Notes under the pieces: generated by a model
Database searches by the model: none
Told to the model about the DNA's origin: nothing
What the model saw: the letters and a program-made list of their open reading frames with translations, nothing else
From: Straminergon stramineum
Taxonomy: Eukaryota; Streptophyta; Bryopsida; Hypnales; Calliergonaceae
Assembly: GCA_963920665.1 (NCBI GenBank)
Contig: OY987263.1
Location: 21,285,968 to 21,349,967 of the forward strand
DNA length: 64,000 bases
Direction: 5' to 3'
Program-made: the position numbers and the translations under genes
Shown: one piece after another, positions 11,400 through 24,367 of the stretch
How the letters are laid out: each line of letters starts with the position of its first letter
Numbering within the stretch: position 1 is the first letter of the stretch

Positions 11400-13434
11400 A
11401 TGTGAGCATTTGAGTGTGAGCCTATAAGCGGTGAGAAGGGATTGTGTGAGTCGGGATTGTGTGAGCCTAGAGTCTTGAAATTTAAAATATGATATAATTT
11501 TTTTATTAAATTGATTAAAAAATTAAAAGACTAATGTTTTTTCAACAAAATTTAGTATATTTAGAAAAATATGATCTAATACTATGGGACCCATGACCAT
11601 GGATTTTAGATTTAAAAGCTTGACAAGTTGATGGTATTGCATGATTTGAAATTTGTATTATGTTTTGAGAGGTTGTTCCAAAGTGGTTTGATCAAGTGAG
11701 AGTATAAATAATTTAAAAGTATAAATTAAAATATAAATAATTGAGAAGCAATTCTAAAGATGAGAGGAAGGTAAATGCAACAAAAATATTATAGGATGTG
11801 GAACCTTGTGTACATAATAAAATATTCTTTCATTACTGCAAGGAATACATATTGGAATATGAATGTAATATTTTGCTACTAGATTTGAAAATTTTGAAGA
11901 TAATATATTGATACTACAAATCTATTTCATATCATGCTAATATTTGTCAACTAGCTTGTTCATTCATATGTCTTAATGATATTGGTAATGATAAAATTGA
12001 TATCAATAAAAATAGTCCAAATGGCTTGGGATCTTAAGTTAATTAAGAACATGGAAATCCTTAAGTCCCACGACGCATTATACAATTTGATTTGCACAAA
12101 ACCAAAAATCCTCAATCTGAATTGTCATGCATTTATAATCAGGCTTCTATTCTTTATAAGTAGGGTCAACAATGGTTTCTTAAGCATAATAATGAATAGT
12201 TTGCATTTGTCTTGTGTGTACTTTTGGATGGTGTGACACTATTTCCTTGACTTGTGTAAAATTCTTGCTATAGCCATTTCAATATATTGCAATCTATTTC
12301 CACTATAAATTGGATATGAGGCATGATCGTGTTAAATTCTTCAACTATAGTTTTAAGTTTCACTCTAGCAATTACCGATCTAGTTTCAACTTGAAGATGA
12401 GAGAAGTTAACTTTGTGGTGTGTTGTGATCAACTTCAAAATCAATCAAAGGATCTAATTTTTTTTGCTTGAATCAAATTGCTTTTTTTCCTCCAAGTACA
12501 AAATTCGAGTGCAAATGTCTTCCACTCCAAGCATATTATTGAGTACATTTGCAATTTTCATTCCATCTATAAATGCCATAGCTCTCTTCAATTTCAAATC
12601 CTTTTTACATGGGCCTTTCCTAAAAGAGCCCCTATAGAAATAAATCCTAAAGCTAATCATTTGTATAAAGCTTCAAATTCAATCATCACATGTGGCAATG
12701 AATAAATCAAATACACATTTCCCAAAAGCCTACATCCATTTGTTGTGCATTGTTTCTTTTAGGTTGTACGTTGAAATGTCTACTAGTTTAGCTATTGTCA
12801 ATTTCAATTCTTCAAAGATGATTAATCAGGTCATTATTCAAATGGTTTGCAATATAAGGTTTAGAGTAGGAAATAGAAAAAAAAATGAAGTTAAAGGTAA
12901 TACCATTTCTATAAATCCAACCTACTAACGGTATCAAAAAATGCCAAAATGCAATCCAATGTTCTAGTTTAAGAATTTTTTATTCTTATGCAACTTTGAA
13001 AAGTACCACCAAGCTCTAATACCTAGATACATCTTGTCTTCTTCACATATCAATGTTGCATCCTTGTAGTGTATACAGAGTTGGATATACTAGTTCAAGA
13101 ATTATTTGGTGATTAGCTTCTTTACGTGCTTGTACATGTTTGTTGTCCAATGGAACAAGTAAATCTTTTCAAGAAATGTAAACATCGTTTGCCAAAAATT
13201 AAAATAACCCAATAATAACTTATTGAATCAAATATCAACTATCGTTTGACCATCTACCATCAAGAAAATTTGTTATGGGAAAATGAAGGAATTATTTCAT
13301 TGATAGTTAGTGAGATTGAAGGGTTGAAAGGTCGTTTGTAAAATAAAAATCATTGTTTGTCATGAGTCCTCAAAATGTATGGGACTATTTGAAGATGAGA
13401 GCTTGATTGCTCATTGTCAAATTAAATGCATGAA

Positions 13435-13910
13435 TTGTATTCAATGTAAAACTTTAGACGTCATTTTGGCATAATAAAATAATTTTTTATAAAAAATTTT
13501 GAATTGAAAAGTTGGGGAATCCAGCCTACTTTCATCTCTTCAAACCTGTTTATGATTTTGAGCCTCCAAAAAAAGATCATGGACAAAAATCAGAGAGGAT
13601 GTTTGAAAATATTAAAGAAAATGTTCCTTCCAACCCTTATTTGAATTTTGTCTATAACTTTTAATTAGAGTCTGGAAATCTTGAAATTTAACTTGATTTC
13701 TCAACTTTTCTTAGCTCAAAGTTTTTTTAAAATAAGTTATTCTACTATGCCAAAATGAGGTCCAAATTTCTACATTTAAACACAATTCCTCTTTTTAACT
13801 TAACTAGATGTGAGCGGTTGAGTACTTACTAATCCTACTTTACATATCCCACATGGGTTGTTATACCTCCTACCTCCCAATTTGTATAAAGAGCTTGTCT
13901 TCTCTACTAG
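13435..13910. mobile_element. Diverged relative of the 580-bp foldback element
   Basis: The two halves contain GTAAAACTTTAGACGTCATT... and its rough inverse ...AATGAGGTCCAAATTTCTAC, around TTTTGTCTATAACTTTTAAT. The same landmarks, in the same order, form the near-perfect foldback at 45,729-46,310. The right part also keeps CATATCCCACATGGGTT. It is older and more decayed than that copy. Confidence 0.55.
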
Positions 13911-14097
13911 GTATATTCTCTATAAATGGCTTTTGAATTCATTTGAGGTGGTTGCCCAATATTTATTCAATCAATTTGATTTCAATGCATATAGAATCAA
14001 AAAATGATACTATAGAGTGTTGAAGTTTATTTTGAATTTAAATTAAAAATTTAGCTTTAGACAACAGATCTTGCTGTATGATATAATATAGGCTGTG

Positions 14098-14538
14098 ATT
14101 TGATAAAATGTTTTGTTTTTTCCATCCCAATGGGCAGCCGTTAACGGCCACATTTTCTGGGATTCGAATGCCTTCATTTTTTTTCCTTCCCAATGAGCAA
14201 TTGTTAACGGCCACACTTTATGGGATTCAAATGATTTCATATTTTTACCTTCCCAATAGATAACCCTTAACAGTCATGCTTTGGGGGATTCAAATGCTTT
14301 CATTTTTGTACCTTCCCAATGGACAGCTGTTAACGGACACACTTTTGGGGGTTCAAATACTCTCATATTTTTATCTTCTCAATGGATAGTCATTAACAAC
14401 CACACTTCTCGGGGTTCAAATGCTCTCATATTTTTACCTTCCCAATGGACAGCCATTATCAACCACACTTTTGGGGATTCAAATGCTTTCATATTTTTAT
14501 CTTCTCAAGGGACAACTGTTAATGACCACGCTTTCTAG
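14098..14538. repeat. Tandem array, seven units of exactly 63 bp
   Basis: The word GATTCAAATG or close variants starts at 14161, 14224, 14287, 14350, 14413, 14476 and 14539, a constant 63-bp step without indels. Each unit also has CTTCCCAATGG and a core GTTAACGG or relative. Because 63 is 3 x 21, a plus frame (14281-14538) reads a 21-residue repeat (SNAFIFLPSQWTAV-like), and a minus frame does the same. Degenerate copies with longer spacing continue to about 15,150. Coding is unlikely since frames are short and the surroundings are AT-rich non-coding DNA. Confidence 0.82.
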
Positions 14539-17500
14539 GATTCAAGTTTGTTTATACCATATTCTAAAATTTGGTCAAATGCTACAATTTTTTTGGCCTT
14601 CCCAATGGGCAGCCATTAACGACTGCAGTATTGAATGTTATACATTACATATACACAAACTAGAATTTAAAAAAAATCTTAAGTTAGATTAAAAAATATT
14701 TAATTTTTAGGGTCTTGGTATGAAGTATTAGACTTTTACATTTGTTTTCGGTTCTAAGAAAGTTTGGCCAATTCAAGTTGTTTGCTACTATTTGTTAGTC
14801 GTTAACAACTAGGCTATTTTCCAACCTCATCCAATACAAATATAGTTGTTTAAATTGGATGTAATTCACATTTCATTTTTGAATTATACCAGTCACTTTT
14901 CCTTGTGTATGTAATCAAAAAAGTTTTTTTGCTTGCCTAGTACACAACCGTTAGTGACTATGTTTTTGAGTTTAGATTTGCTTTCAATATATATACTAGA
15001 GATTTGATCAAATGTTGAAAGTTTCTTGCCTTCCTAGTGTATAGCCATTAATGGCTACAATTTTTTTAATTTAGATTTGCTTCTAGCATATACTAAGGAT
15101 TTGATCAAATGCTAAAATTTTCTTACCTTTCTAATGTATAGTTGTTAATAGTTGTTGTCTTAAATTACATATTGTACAATACATATACACAAATGAGAAC
15201 TTTTTCTAATCTAGATTTAGATGTTGTTTCAAAGATGTTGACATAATGAAATCCACAACTATAGAAATTAAATGTTGTACTTCAACCTCTTTTGAAGATC
15301 ACTTGACATTACAATTGTATGTCTTTTTGAAGAAAGAACTGATGTCAATAATGATATTATTAAACCATAGAGTGTCAATATGGTGCAAGCAAATATTGCA
15401 TTGTAGAAAGAATTGAAAAATGATGAAGATCTCACAGTTTCCTATGGTAAGATGTGTATGGTGAGAGATGGCAACCATTGTTTGTAAGCATAATTGCATA
15501 TTATCAATTGAGATCAAATAGATGACTTCACACGGTATTATGTTCTTAAAAGTATTGTTTTGGAGGTCAAGGAGGACGTTGCAATTATATTGGCATCATT
15601 TCATAAAGTCAATTGGTAATCCCTTCACTTTCTTTATCAATTTTCATCTCATTTTACTTTTTAGTATCTAAAGCTTGTTTGGTTAGAACCATTATAATTC
15701 TCACTATTCTACATTTTTTTGGGCGTATATTTACTTCACATATTTTAACACAATAAATCTTGTTTTGTCAAGAAAAAGTGAAAAAACAAAAATTTCATGT
15801 TTCTATAAATCTTGTTTACAAACATTGTTGCATTCAAAGTATAATTGATTAATTGGGCAACCACTCTCATATTTAAAAAACTTGTATCTAGAAAAGATCT
15901 TGCTACAGTTGAAGCCAAGAAGAAGTCAAAACAAAGAACTTGGTTCACTTTGACTATTGAAGATTTAAATTCCAAAGTCTTATATTAGGTTCATTACATA
16001 TTTCTTTTCAATTCTTAGGTCTTTTCTTTATTCTTATTATTGATTTGAATTAATATTATCTTACCCTACTAAGCATACCATTTGTCATCAAGTGCAATTA
16101 TTTTTATTCTATTGTCTTGTTCTTCAAAATTAAATTTCATCATATATGATGTGGCAACATTCCATTCGGAAGCCTAAAACTTCAACCTATGTCCAAATTG
16201 AACAATAAATCATGAGCCTTGAATCGCACTACATCACTTAAATTCATAAAATAATACAAAATAGAGTTTAACTTGGAATCCACTTAAACTACTACTATTC
16301 AATTCATTGTATAGTCTATTATTTTAAATGATTTTTCTTTTTATTCTTTTTAAAATAAAAAAAAATTGAAAAATGATAGCTTAAAAAGAGTGACATCAAC
16401 TAGAAATCTAGTTGTTTAAGTCATTAGGGGTTAATACATTTATTAGGTATATAATATATGACTACTATATTTGTTTTAAATATTCAATGTCTATGATATA
16501 TATATTTTTTATTTAGAAGTATAATTATAAAAATAAGATAAAATAGGTGGACCATTTTCATCATTTCAATTTACATGAAAGCCCAGGATGAAGTCTACAC
16601 TAATCACTTAATTATTCAAAAACATTGTTCATGATTCATTACTTTTAATGTTTACAGCCTTTGCTTGTCAACAAATTTTTGTTTAGACTATATTGCCCAT
16701 TTTTGTTGCTCTTTCTATTTTAGACTTTATAAATGTCATTGCTATGATGGTATTATGATGTATTGCAATTTTACATCTATGTGCTTCATAGTGAAACGTA
16801 CTAACCGCTATACCTATTATCATTATGCATTTGCTTATACATACTATCTATTTTGATTATATCTCATTTTTTGGAAATATATTGGTTCAATTTTTTGTAC
16901 AAAATCACATAGTAGCATATCATTTGTTGTTCATTTGGACTATATATCCTTACATTTAATTCCACGGTCACAAGCCCTTACAGATTCACAAACCCTAAAT
17001 GAAAAAAAAGTAGACTCACAAGCTCATAGGCTCATGCTCACAAGCTCACATATTAGCACTCCCGGAGGCCAAGATCAACTACCCATATTCAAATGGTACC
17101 TATTGATGAGGCTGAAGAACCAACAAAGCATGTAATTCCTACACCTATCAATACTAACATCACCAATGATTTTATGGTAAGGTTTCATGAGATCATGAAT
17201 GCATGTAACACAGGAAGATATTACGTTTTTTTTGGTGTCGGGCCTTGACATGCTCCTATCTAAGGCCTAGACATTTCATGTCCAACTTGGTGTCTACATG
17301 TTATAACCAAGCTGTTGACTCTTTGAAGCAGCCATACCTTAGTTATTTCACTAGACAGAGAAAACAATAGAAAAAACAAGTGGTATTTTTACCAAAAAGC
17401 TCCAACACCAAATATCGCTCAAAAATACAGTCATCAATGTCTATTTCTAGCCTTCTATTGGAAGAATTCTACGATTGTGCTTGAAGTGACAACAAATCAA

Positions 17501-17701
17501 TGCACAAAATTGACATCATTCATTTGAGCTCTAACTTAGATGAATCAATTGACATAAAGTCTTTATAGATTGGAGTTATTTTTGGGTCTTATTATACTAA
17601 TATATGTATGTTATAGCCACGGTGTTGGTTGGCAATTAGTATATATACATGACATTATTATTTTTATTTTGGTTTATAATATTCATAGCTTAGTAAGGTT
17701 T

Positions 17702-18219
17702 TTAACTCTTGAATTGGTACTTCGGATGTTGTTCTTCATAATGTAATTGAATTCACTTGTAAAATATTGTGTGTTGGATTTTTATTTTCAAATGGACATA
17801 TCACTTATGAATCAAATATAAGTGGAGCATTTTTGAAACTCCTAGTAGTGACAAAACAACTTAGTTAGATATAGTAGAACAAGAACAATTTATGGAAGAC
17901 GATGTTGAGGAAGACAAAGAAAAGGAGATGCTTGAAGATGAGCTTTGTCAACTTCAAAAGGTAGACTCCGTTGCCATGATTTCTACCTTGAGAATGAAGC
18001 CAGAGAAACTATTCCAACTTCAAATTTTCATTCTGCAGGCTTGTTCCAATCCTATGGTTAGGCCAACATATTTGTGTGACATAAAAAAGCTTGAGACTAA
18101 ATTTGTATTTGGGCACCTTGAGGGAGCAACAATATTTTATGTGTCTCCTACTAATGCAAAGAGTTATAAAGAAAATTACAAGTCATATAGAAGGACCCCA
18201 AGGGCCTTTCAAGGGTTAA
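17702..18219. mobile_element. Possible TTAA-type element, 518 bp
   Basis: The left end TTAACTCTTGAA pairs with the right end read in reverse, TTAACCCTTGAA (one mismatch in 12), with TTAA at both edges. A 110-residue frame at 17892-18224 lies inside; it starts with an acidic MEDDVEEDKEKEMLED stretch and runs over the right end, and I do not recognise it. Confidence 0.4.
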
Positions 18220-20340
18220 TATAGTTCCCATAGAGTCCTCAGCAAATTGGCATTCAACAATAGAAAGCATTGGACCAAAAAACATAAAAGTAGTATTAAT
18301 AGTTACATTCACTATAAAAAACCCATGTTTTTGTGGACGCATGCTAATTGATATCCACCTTTTTTTATCTTAACAATGTCGTCAAACATAACATAAAACT
18401 AGTTGGATGTCAATTAACCCCTAAAGGACCAAATAGTGTATTTTAGCAACATTGCAATTTTGGGCAAATCACTATGAGTAGAGATAGTCACTATATTTAT
18501 TGAAATTTTTTTTTGTTGTGGAGTCGAGGAGTACCTTGTTGTTGCACCAAAAAAAATTAATTTGAATTAGTTGATAAGAAGTTAGGGGAGAAATAGTTGT
18601 TTTCAGGGGACGGCGGGCAAAGTGGGCAGGACGATTAACACTAGAGCGAAATTTTTAATATCGTGCCCACAAGAGCTTGGGCAGGGCCATGGGGAGACCT
18701 CAAGCTCACGCTCCTGCCGAATACTTCCTTGACAGTTTTTTGGGCCTGTCGTTTCATGGCAGTGCCGAAGTCGATGGTTGCAAGAAACGGTTGCTTCGTT
18801 CCTTCACATGAACAAGTCTGGTGGTTGTGTGCTTTTCCTCCTCATCACCTGGCCATGCATTCTATCGCCCATCACCTCTACTGGAACCCTTGTCAAACCA
18901 AGTTACAGTTCCCGGAGGGGGCTTATACTTTGGAGTGCTACAAACCCTTCTGTCGAAGACAATCCTTATGGTACATCATCACTCCCCACCTTTTGGCCCA
19001 AATGTATGCGGTGACTCATTCTATGATGAGTGAACAATGGTTCCATGATGCTATGATAGTCTTCATGTTCGTACAACAATTTCCATACTTCTCATAAAAT
19101 ACATGGTGCCTTTCTAGATCTCTTCATAATACCAATTCTAAACCTTACGGTTTTAGTCCACGCACACTCTTGATCCACAATCAACGCACACCTTCGGTCG
19201 ACACACAAAGCCATCCAAAAATCCCAAGCTAGGCACCCTATGCACATGAATGAAGCATCAAATATACAACGCATGCTTGACGTAAAAGCCCCAGACTTCT
19301 GATCAACATAAGAGATCTTCCACACTTGTGCATCATTCCATGTGACAATCCTAGTTCTTGCCATCGCAATAGAAGTATGAAGGATGTGATAGTCATACCA
19401 TCAGAGGAGATAGTCATACCATCGAAAGAGATAGATATTGAGACTCTTACCAAGGCTACTGAATCCAATTCACTTGATCTCTATGAGAGGACTTACTCCT
19501 TGCAAGCACGATTAGAACAACTAGTATTATCTAAAGAGGGTGCTACTATAGATTAAGCGAAGAGAGTGGGACATCTTTTGGATGTTGATTATTTGAAATC
19601 ACTACAAGTACGAAGATGAAGCAAAAAGTGGCCAAAAATTCCACCTCCTACAAGCTTGCGGCACCACTTCTATAGACAGGCCACTCATTGCCTAGGATGG
19701 TGCCAAAGGTGACAAGAATGTCCTGGACATACATCCGTGGCAAAATCACGTCTAAAAATTAGATGTTCGGACGCTTGGACGTCCGATTTCAACGGATGCG
19801 AAGGACGTAGTCAGACATTGCCCGGTCGCCGTTCGGGGGGTGGGCGAACAGGGCGAATAGTAGATAGATGGACAACAGATGGGGCAGATGGCCAACGTGT
19901 TGGACGAATAAGTGGAAAACAATCTTCTCTTGCCATTTGTGATTGAAGCACTTGGAGCGGACAGCTTGGCGAACAGGTGGATGGCCAACCTGTTCAGTGG
20001 ATAGGCATCTTTTCTTGCAATTTGTTATTGCAATTTTTTCATTTTGGAGGGGGTGCCTAATATACAATTGGAAAGGTATTTCGAAGACTTTTCCAACAAT
20101 ATATTGCACACCCAAAAATTCCAAAAGACAAAGTCACAAATTGCGAAAGAAGATGGTTGTCTGCCCGCCAAGCCGTCTGCCCCTTCCGCTCGTCCCCCCG
20201 ACCGGCAAACGGGATTAGACTCTTATTTTCCATGTCCTCGGATGTCCGGGAAGTGGCAAATGGAGACGCTGGACGTTTGTCCGGACGCTTGGGCATTTGT
20301 GCAACCCTGAAAGGCGATAGTTCCATCTTGATATTCTAAG
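18220..20340. other. GC-richer intergenic DNA, no recognised gene
   Basis: Composition rises from about 18,600. A solo TTAACCCCTAAAGGACC end sits at 18,414. Frames up to 144 residues exist (18,663-19,097 on +) but show no family motif. From 19,740 to 20,310 the word GGACGCTTGG occurs twice (19,766 and 20,284) together with several GGACGT/CGTCC words. These could be captured fragments or ends of an unidentified transposon. I cannot support a gene. Confidence 0.35.
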
Positions 20341-22323
20341 CTTCATAAAGGGTGAGGTGTGGCCAGATCTAGATACACAATCATCTGGTGTCAACAGCAA
20401 ACAAGATGCCTAGACGTCCTCAATTCGATAAGGAAAAATGAATATAGTCTTCTACACTCTCTGAAATTTGCTACAACCTCAAAAATGTAGGACTACTAAC
20501 CTGATTAATATTATTTTCTTCAACTTGCTTCCAATGACATTCCTCAAAGAAGGAGCATGCGACTCAATGGACTACAATAAGAGCCTCTTCCTTCCACTAC
20601 ACATGTCCTGCCATCGCCTACTTCAAGCAATAACCATAGTGTAGATTCTTGTCGCATCCCTTAGTGACACTTATCACTTTAAGTTCATCTTCTAGTACTT
20701 TCCAAACACTTCACCCTTTACTGACACCAAGGGTCACACTCTCGTAACACTACACATGCCATGCATCCATAATATTAGGTTCCAACTCAAGTCACGGGGT
20801 TTTCCATTCCTCCGTGACTCCCAACACTTCCATTCCAAACTTTAACTCCTACAAGATACCAAGCATGTCATTTGATGACATGGGGCGAAACTTTCATTGA
20901 TGTCCAAGTACTTGGTAGAGGCACTACTCTCCACCGGTGTTAACCGCCCTTGAATGGGATCCAACTCCCCACTAGGCCCAACCCAACTCACTTTGGGACT
21001 CACTAATTGGGACACCCCCCATAGCCTAGTGTAGAGGGGGACACCACCCAACCGGTATCAAGAAGTGCACAAGTACTCCACAATAACACATAAGTGGTGG
21101 TGAGGCTCCAACACTAACCTCACCACTCGGGGTCACTTAGACTCACCATGGCACCATCTGGGAATGAAGAAGGAGACCACCCCTCCTCACGGTACTCTCT
21201 ATGGAATTTAGTAGCCTCCCCCCCCCCCATACTAGAGGTCACCGGAACCCCCTAAGATGCTCCCCATCTTGGAAGACCACCCAATTCCAAGTGGTATCCC
21301 CCAAACCGGACCCCCAAAGACTCTTGATCTTTCCATCGGGATAACTTTTAGCTCCAAGCTCCAAATCCCAAGTGCGAGCCCATTTTCGTGATTTACATTT
21401 TCCTTAGATCACCGTGGACTATTCACTTTCCCTAATATGACTAGTATTGAGGAAGTTATGGCCCTCCAAAGGTACAAGTCCCTAAGGATGTGTAGTTCTC
21501 CAAGACTCCACCCTCTTTGGATGCCCATAATTTTTAGCTCACAATTCATCTCCTCAAGAGCCTTATCATTCTAGAAATTTTGTCTCTTTAGCTTTCCAAT
21601 GATATGCGGCATGGCCTATTTGGCTCAAAGGAATCCTCCCAAACCATTTTTTCCACGTCCTCATGCTTTGGGACGAGGTGTGGACACTACCAACTATGAG
21701 GAGCCATAACTTTTGACTCCCAACTCGGATTTACGCGTTCTTTGAACCCATGGATGCGTCTTCTCACAAGCTTTCCAAGCATGTGCAGCACGCCCCCTAA
21801 TTAGTCCGGATTAGAGTGCTACAATGCTCTAATCGCTCGGGACTCCTAGTCCCCTTCACCCCATCTCTTAAAGGCTTGGGAAGTCACCCCCAACGTCTCC
21901 CTTGCTCACCAAGGTGGCACATGTATGCTTTGTGATGAAGGTCTTGATAATTCCAGTCCTACATCGACTCTGCACTAAAACAACGAAAATGAAGAAGTCA
22001 ACAACGAAGAGGAAGCAGAAATCGGTGATGTAAACAACAACTTCTTTAACTCTCAACAAAATGTACAAATTGAAGGTCATACCTCAAGTTGTGATGAAGC
22101 CTACTTTAATGATGAAGAAGACGAGGACAACGATGCACCGAATCTTAGTCTCAATGAATTGTCTTGGCCTCAAGAGGTCCTACACACCTATGACATGTTA
22201 CATCCATCCGTTGTTTCAACCAGTTAGAGGCAACCTATGAGCAACGTTAATGCAAACTGCAACGACCTACAAGGGGGTTGTTGGGAAGTCGACTGCAACA
22301 ACTCTCTAGCTGGTTGTAGATAG
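20341..22323. other. Repeat-derived DNA, possible retrotransposon leader relic
   Basis: The stretch has CACCATGGCACCATCTGGGA at about 21,149, which resembles the leader sequence after the primer-binding site of plant Ty3/Gypsy elements, and several phrases on the theme ATAACTTTTAGCTCC. At about 21,978-22,227 a frame without its own start reads an acidic segment with YFNDEEDEDNDAPNLSLNEL, then stops. No reverse transcriptase, integrase or LTR pair is visible, so the assignment is weak. Confidence 0.28.
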
Positions 22324-24367
22324 ATGGCGAGGGGGAAAAATTTGAAATTTCGGTGCTCATGTACAGCTTGTGAAAGTAGGGGAGGGGAAGTTGACAATGT
22401 TGGGGAGGGTAGTCATGCGCAAGTTTTGTTGGTACCTAACGACAGTGTCAACGAGGGTTTGGTTGGAGATGGTTTACTATGAGACATGGGATATGTAGGA
22501 AGGTGGGAAGGGGAAAGTGGGAATTTAGAACTATACTTTAGTATTCCTAATGGTATACACCCTCAAGGTCATTGTCAGCAACAGATAGGGAGAGTCTAAG
22601 AAAGGATGCAAAATATTTTCCCTCAATTAGATGAAAATCTTAGTATGAGTGAGGATTCTAATTTAGATCCTAATTTTGTGATGGAAGGTCCCATGGGAGT
22701 TGAAGACCTAGATAGTGTTGATGGGAGGAAAGAGAATGGAGGGAAAGAGAGCGAAGACGATGGTGACCCTTCAAATCCAACAAGTATCAAACATCAATTC
22801 CGGGATTCAACATGGTCTAAAACACATTTCACTTATTTCCCATGTCCAAAGGAATTTGTAGGGGGTTCAGGTCCAAGAAATAATTTTCCGATTTATGCCA
22901 TCTTTCTTACAAATGTTCTCTTTGTTCTGGCCCTTTTCTGCATTGCAGAAGATTGTTGTAGAAACCAACCACTATGCTACAACACTAGACGAGCATGGAG
23001 TAGCTTTGAGGGGAGTGGGGTGGTTTCCTCTTACTATGATGGGGTTGAAAGCGTATATGGCGGCATGTATGTTTATCAGAATGAGGAAACAACCAAACAT
23101 GAAGAGTTATTGGGCAAAAAAAGGTTCCTTTTTCCGTTGCCCTAGAGTTTCTCAAATTTTTACACATGCTAGGTTTCAAGCCATTACAAAGTGTCTTCAT
23201 GTGAAGGAGAAGGAATTACCAAGGTATGACAAGATGGGAGAAGTGAGGTGGCTAATAAATGATCTTAGAAAGAATTGTAGAAAAAATTGGATATTAGGAA
23301 AATATCTCACTATTGACAAAATGATGATTCGCTATAAAGGTAGCTATTGTCCCACTAGGCAATACACGTCTAAGAAATCCTAGAAATTGAGCATCAAGGT
23401 GTGATGCCTAGCGGATTCAATGTCAAAATATGTTATCAATTTTGACATATATTGTGGTACTAATCCTGATCTACTACCAAATGAAGGGCAAATAAGAGTG
23501 CGAGGGGAACCAAGATTAGCACACAATGTAGTAATCAAATTGGTAGCAAGTTTAGAGGGGCGAGGACACGTAGTAGTGATGGACAACTACTTCTCTAGTG
23601 TTGGACTATTTTGCGATTTAGCAACAATGCAAATCTATGCCACAGGTACAATGAGGTCAAACCATGTAGGAATTCCTTGCAAATTGAAAACCTTGCGAAA
23701 TTGGAACAATTCTTTACAAGGAACTTTAGAATGGGCCATGCATGATAGTATAGGAATTAGTTGTGTCCTTTGGAAGGACAAACATTTGGTGCTTCTAATA
23801 TCTTCCTATGCATTGCCCATTCCCTTCCCATGTGTCCCCATTCCCACTGTGCCTCGTAGAAATGGAGTGGTTCGGGATGCCATTCCAACTTCTCAAATGC
23901 ATTTGGAGTACACCACACACATGAGGGGTATAGATGTAGCTGACCAATTGCGGGCATCATATTCAAGCCAAACACGATGGCACAAGTGGTGGCATAGAGT
24001 CTTCCATTTTCTATTGGACACTTCAGTGGTGAATATGTATACCATGTACTTTGGTATTATTTGAGCACATCATCGAGGAAAGGTGCCAATGATTCACTTG
24101 CAGTTCAAGGTGAATTTCTGTGATGCGCTCATCCAAAATTGGCATAGAAGGAGGATGAATGTGAATGAAGGAATTCATAAAGAAAGATAGCACTTGCCAA
24201 CTTGGTCACGTATATGGTACCCTTGTTTTATTTGTGGTGACCAATGTTGTGCATTCTATTGTCAAGTACACAATAGAATATACCTTTGTCTAAATCGAGA
24301 GTGTTTTGAAGAATACCACTATGGGCCTCAAAATCACTCGAATCGTAGACGACCTCGGCGAACATGA
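22324..24367 (+). pseudogene. Decayed piggyBac transposase
   Basis: A likely start ATG is at 22324 (MARGKNLKFRCSCTACES). The N-terminal acidic part runs in frame 1 (DEDxN-like segments up to about 22,900), then shifts to frame 2, which carries the DDE_Tnp_1_7 core: ETNHYATT, KAYMAACMFIRMRKQPNMKSYW, LTIDKMMIRYKGSY, VVMDNYFSSVGLF, HMRGIDVADQLRASYS and RWHKWWHRVFHFLLDTSVVN. The three catalytic aspartates of the family are all visible (in TID, MDN and GID/ADQ). The C-terminal cysteine-rich finger follows (YPCFICGDQCC, FYC, CLNRECFEEYH). Broken by stops in the N-terminal part (about 22,480 and 22,600), one frameshift near 22,900, and in-frame stops at 23381, 23402, 24062 and 24188. piggyBac enzymes cut and paste at TTAA. 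I could not locate this copy's own ends. Confidence 0.88.

Larger units (their letters stand above)
11400..17051. mobile_element. Possible 5.65-kb TIR element or foldback pair of TGAGC-rich ends
   Basis: ATGTGAGCATTTGAG and TGAGCCTATAAGC at 11,400-11,434 match, in inverted orientation, the block at 17,010-17,051 (GCTCATAGGCTCATG and CTCACAAGCTCACAT). Inside both blocks a second inverted match follows: GGGATTGTGTGAG repeated at 11,440-11,475 against TCACAAGCCC and TCACAAACCCT at 16,965-17,000. If these are the ends of one element, it carries the 63-bp array and a foldback relic and has no transposase. I could not find a clean target duplication, so this remains a candidate. Confidence 0.35.

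Noticed and set aside
17892..18224. 110-residue acidic frame as a gene
   Set aside because: No recognised motif, lies in a candidate transposon and runs over its end.
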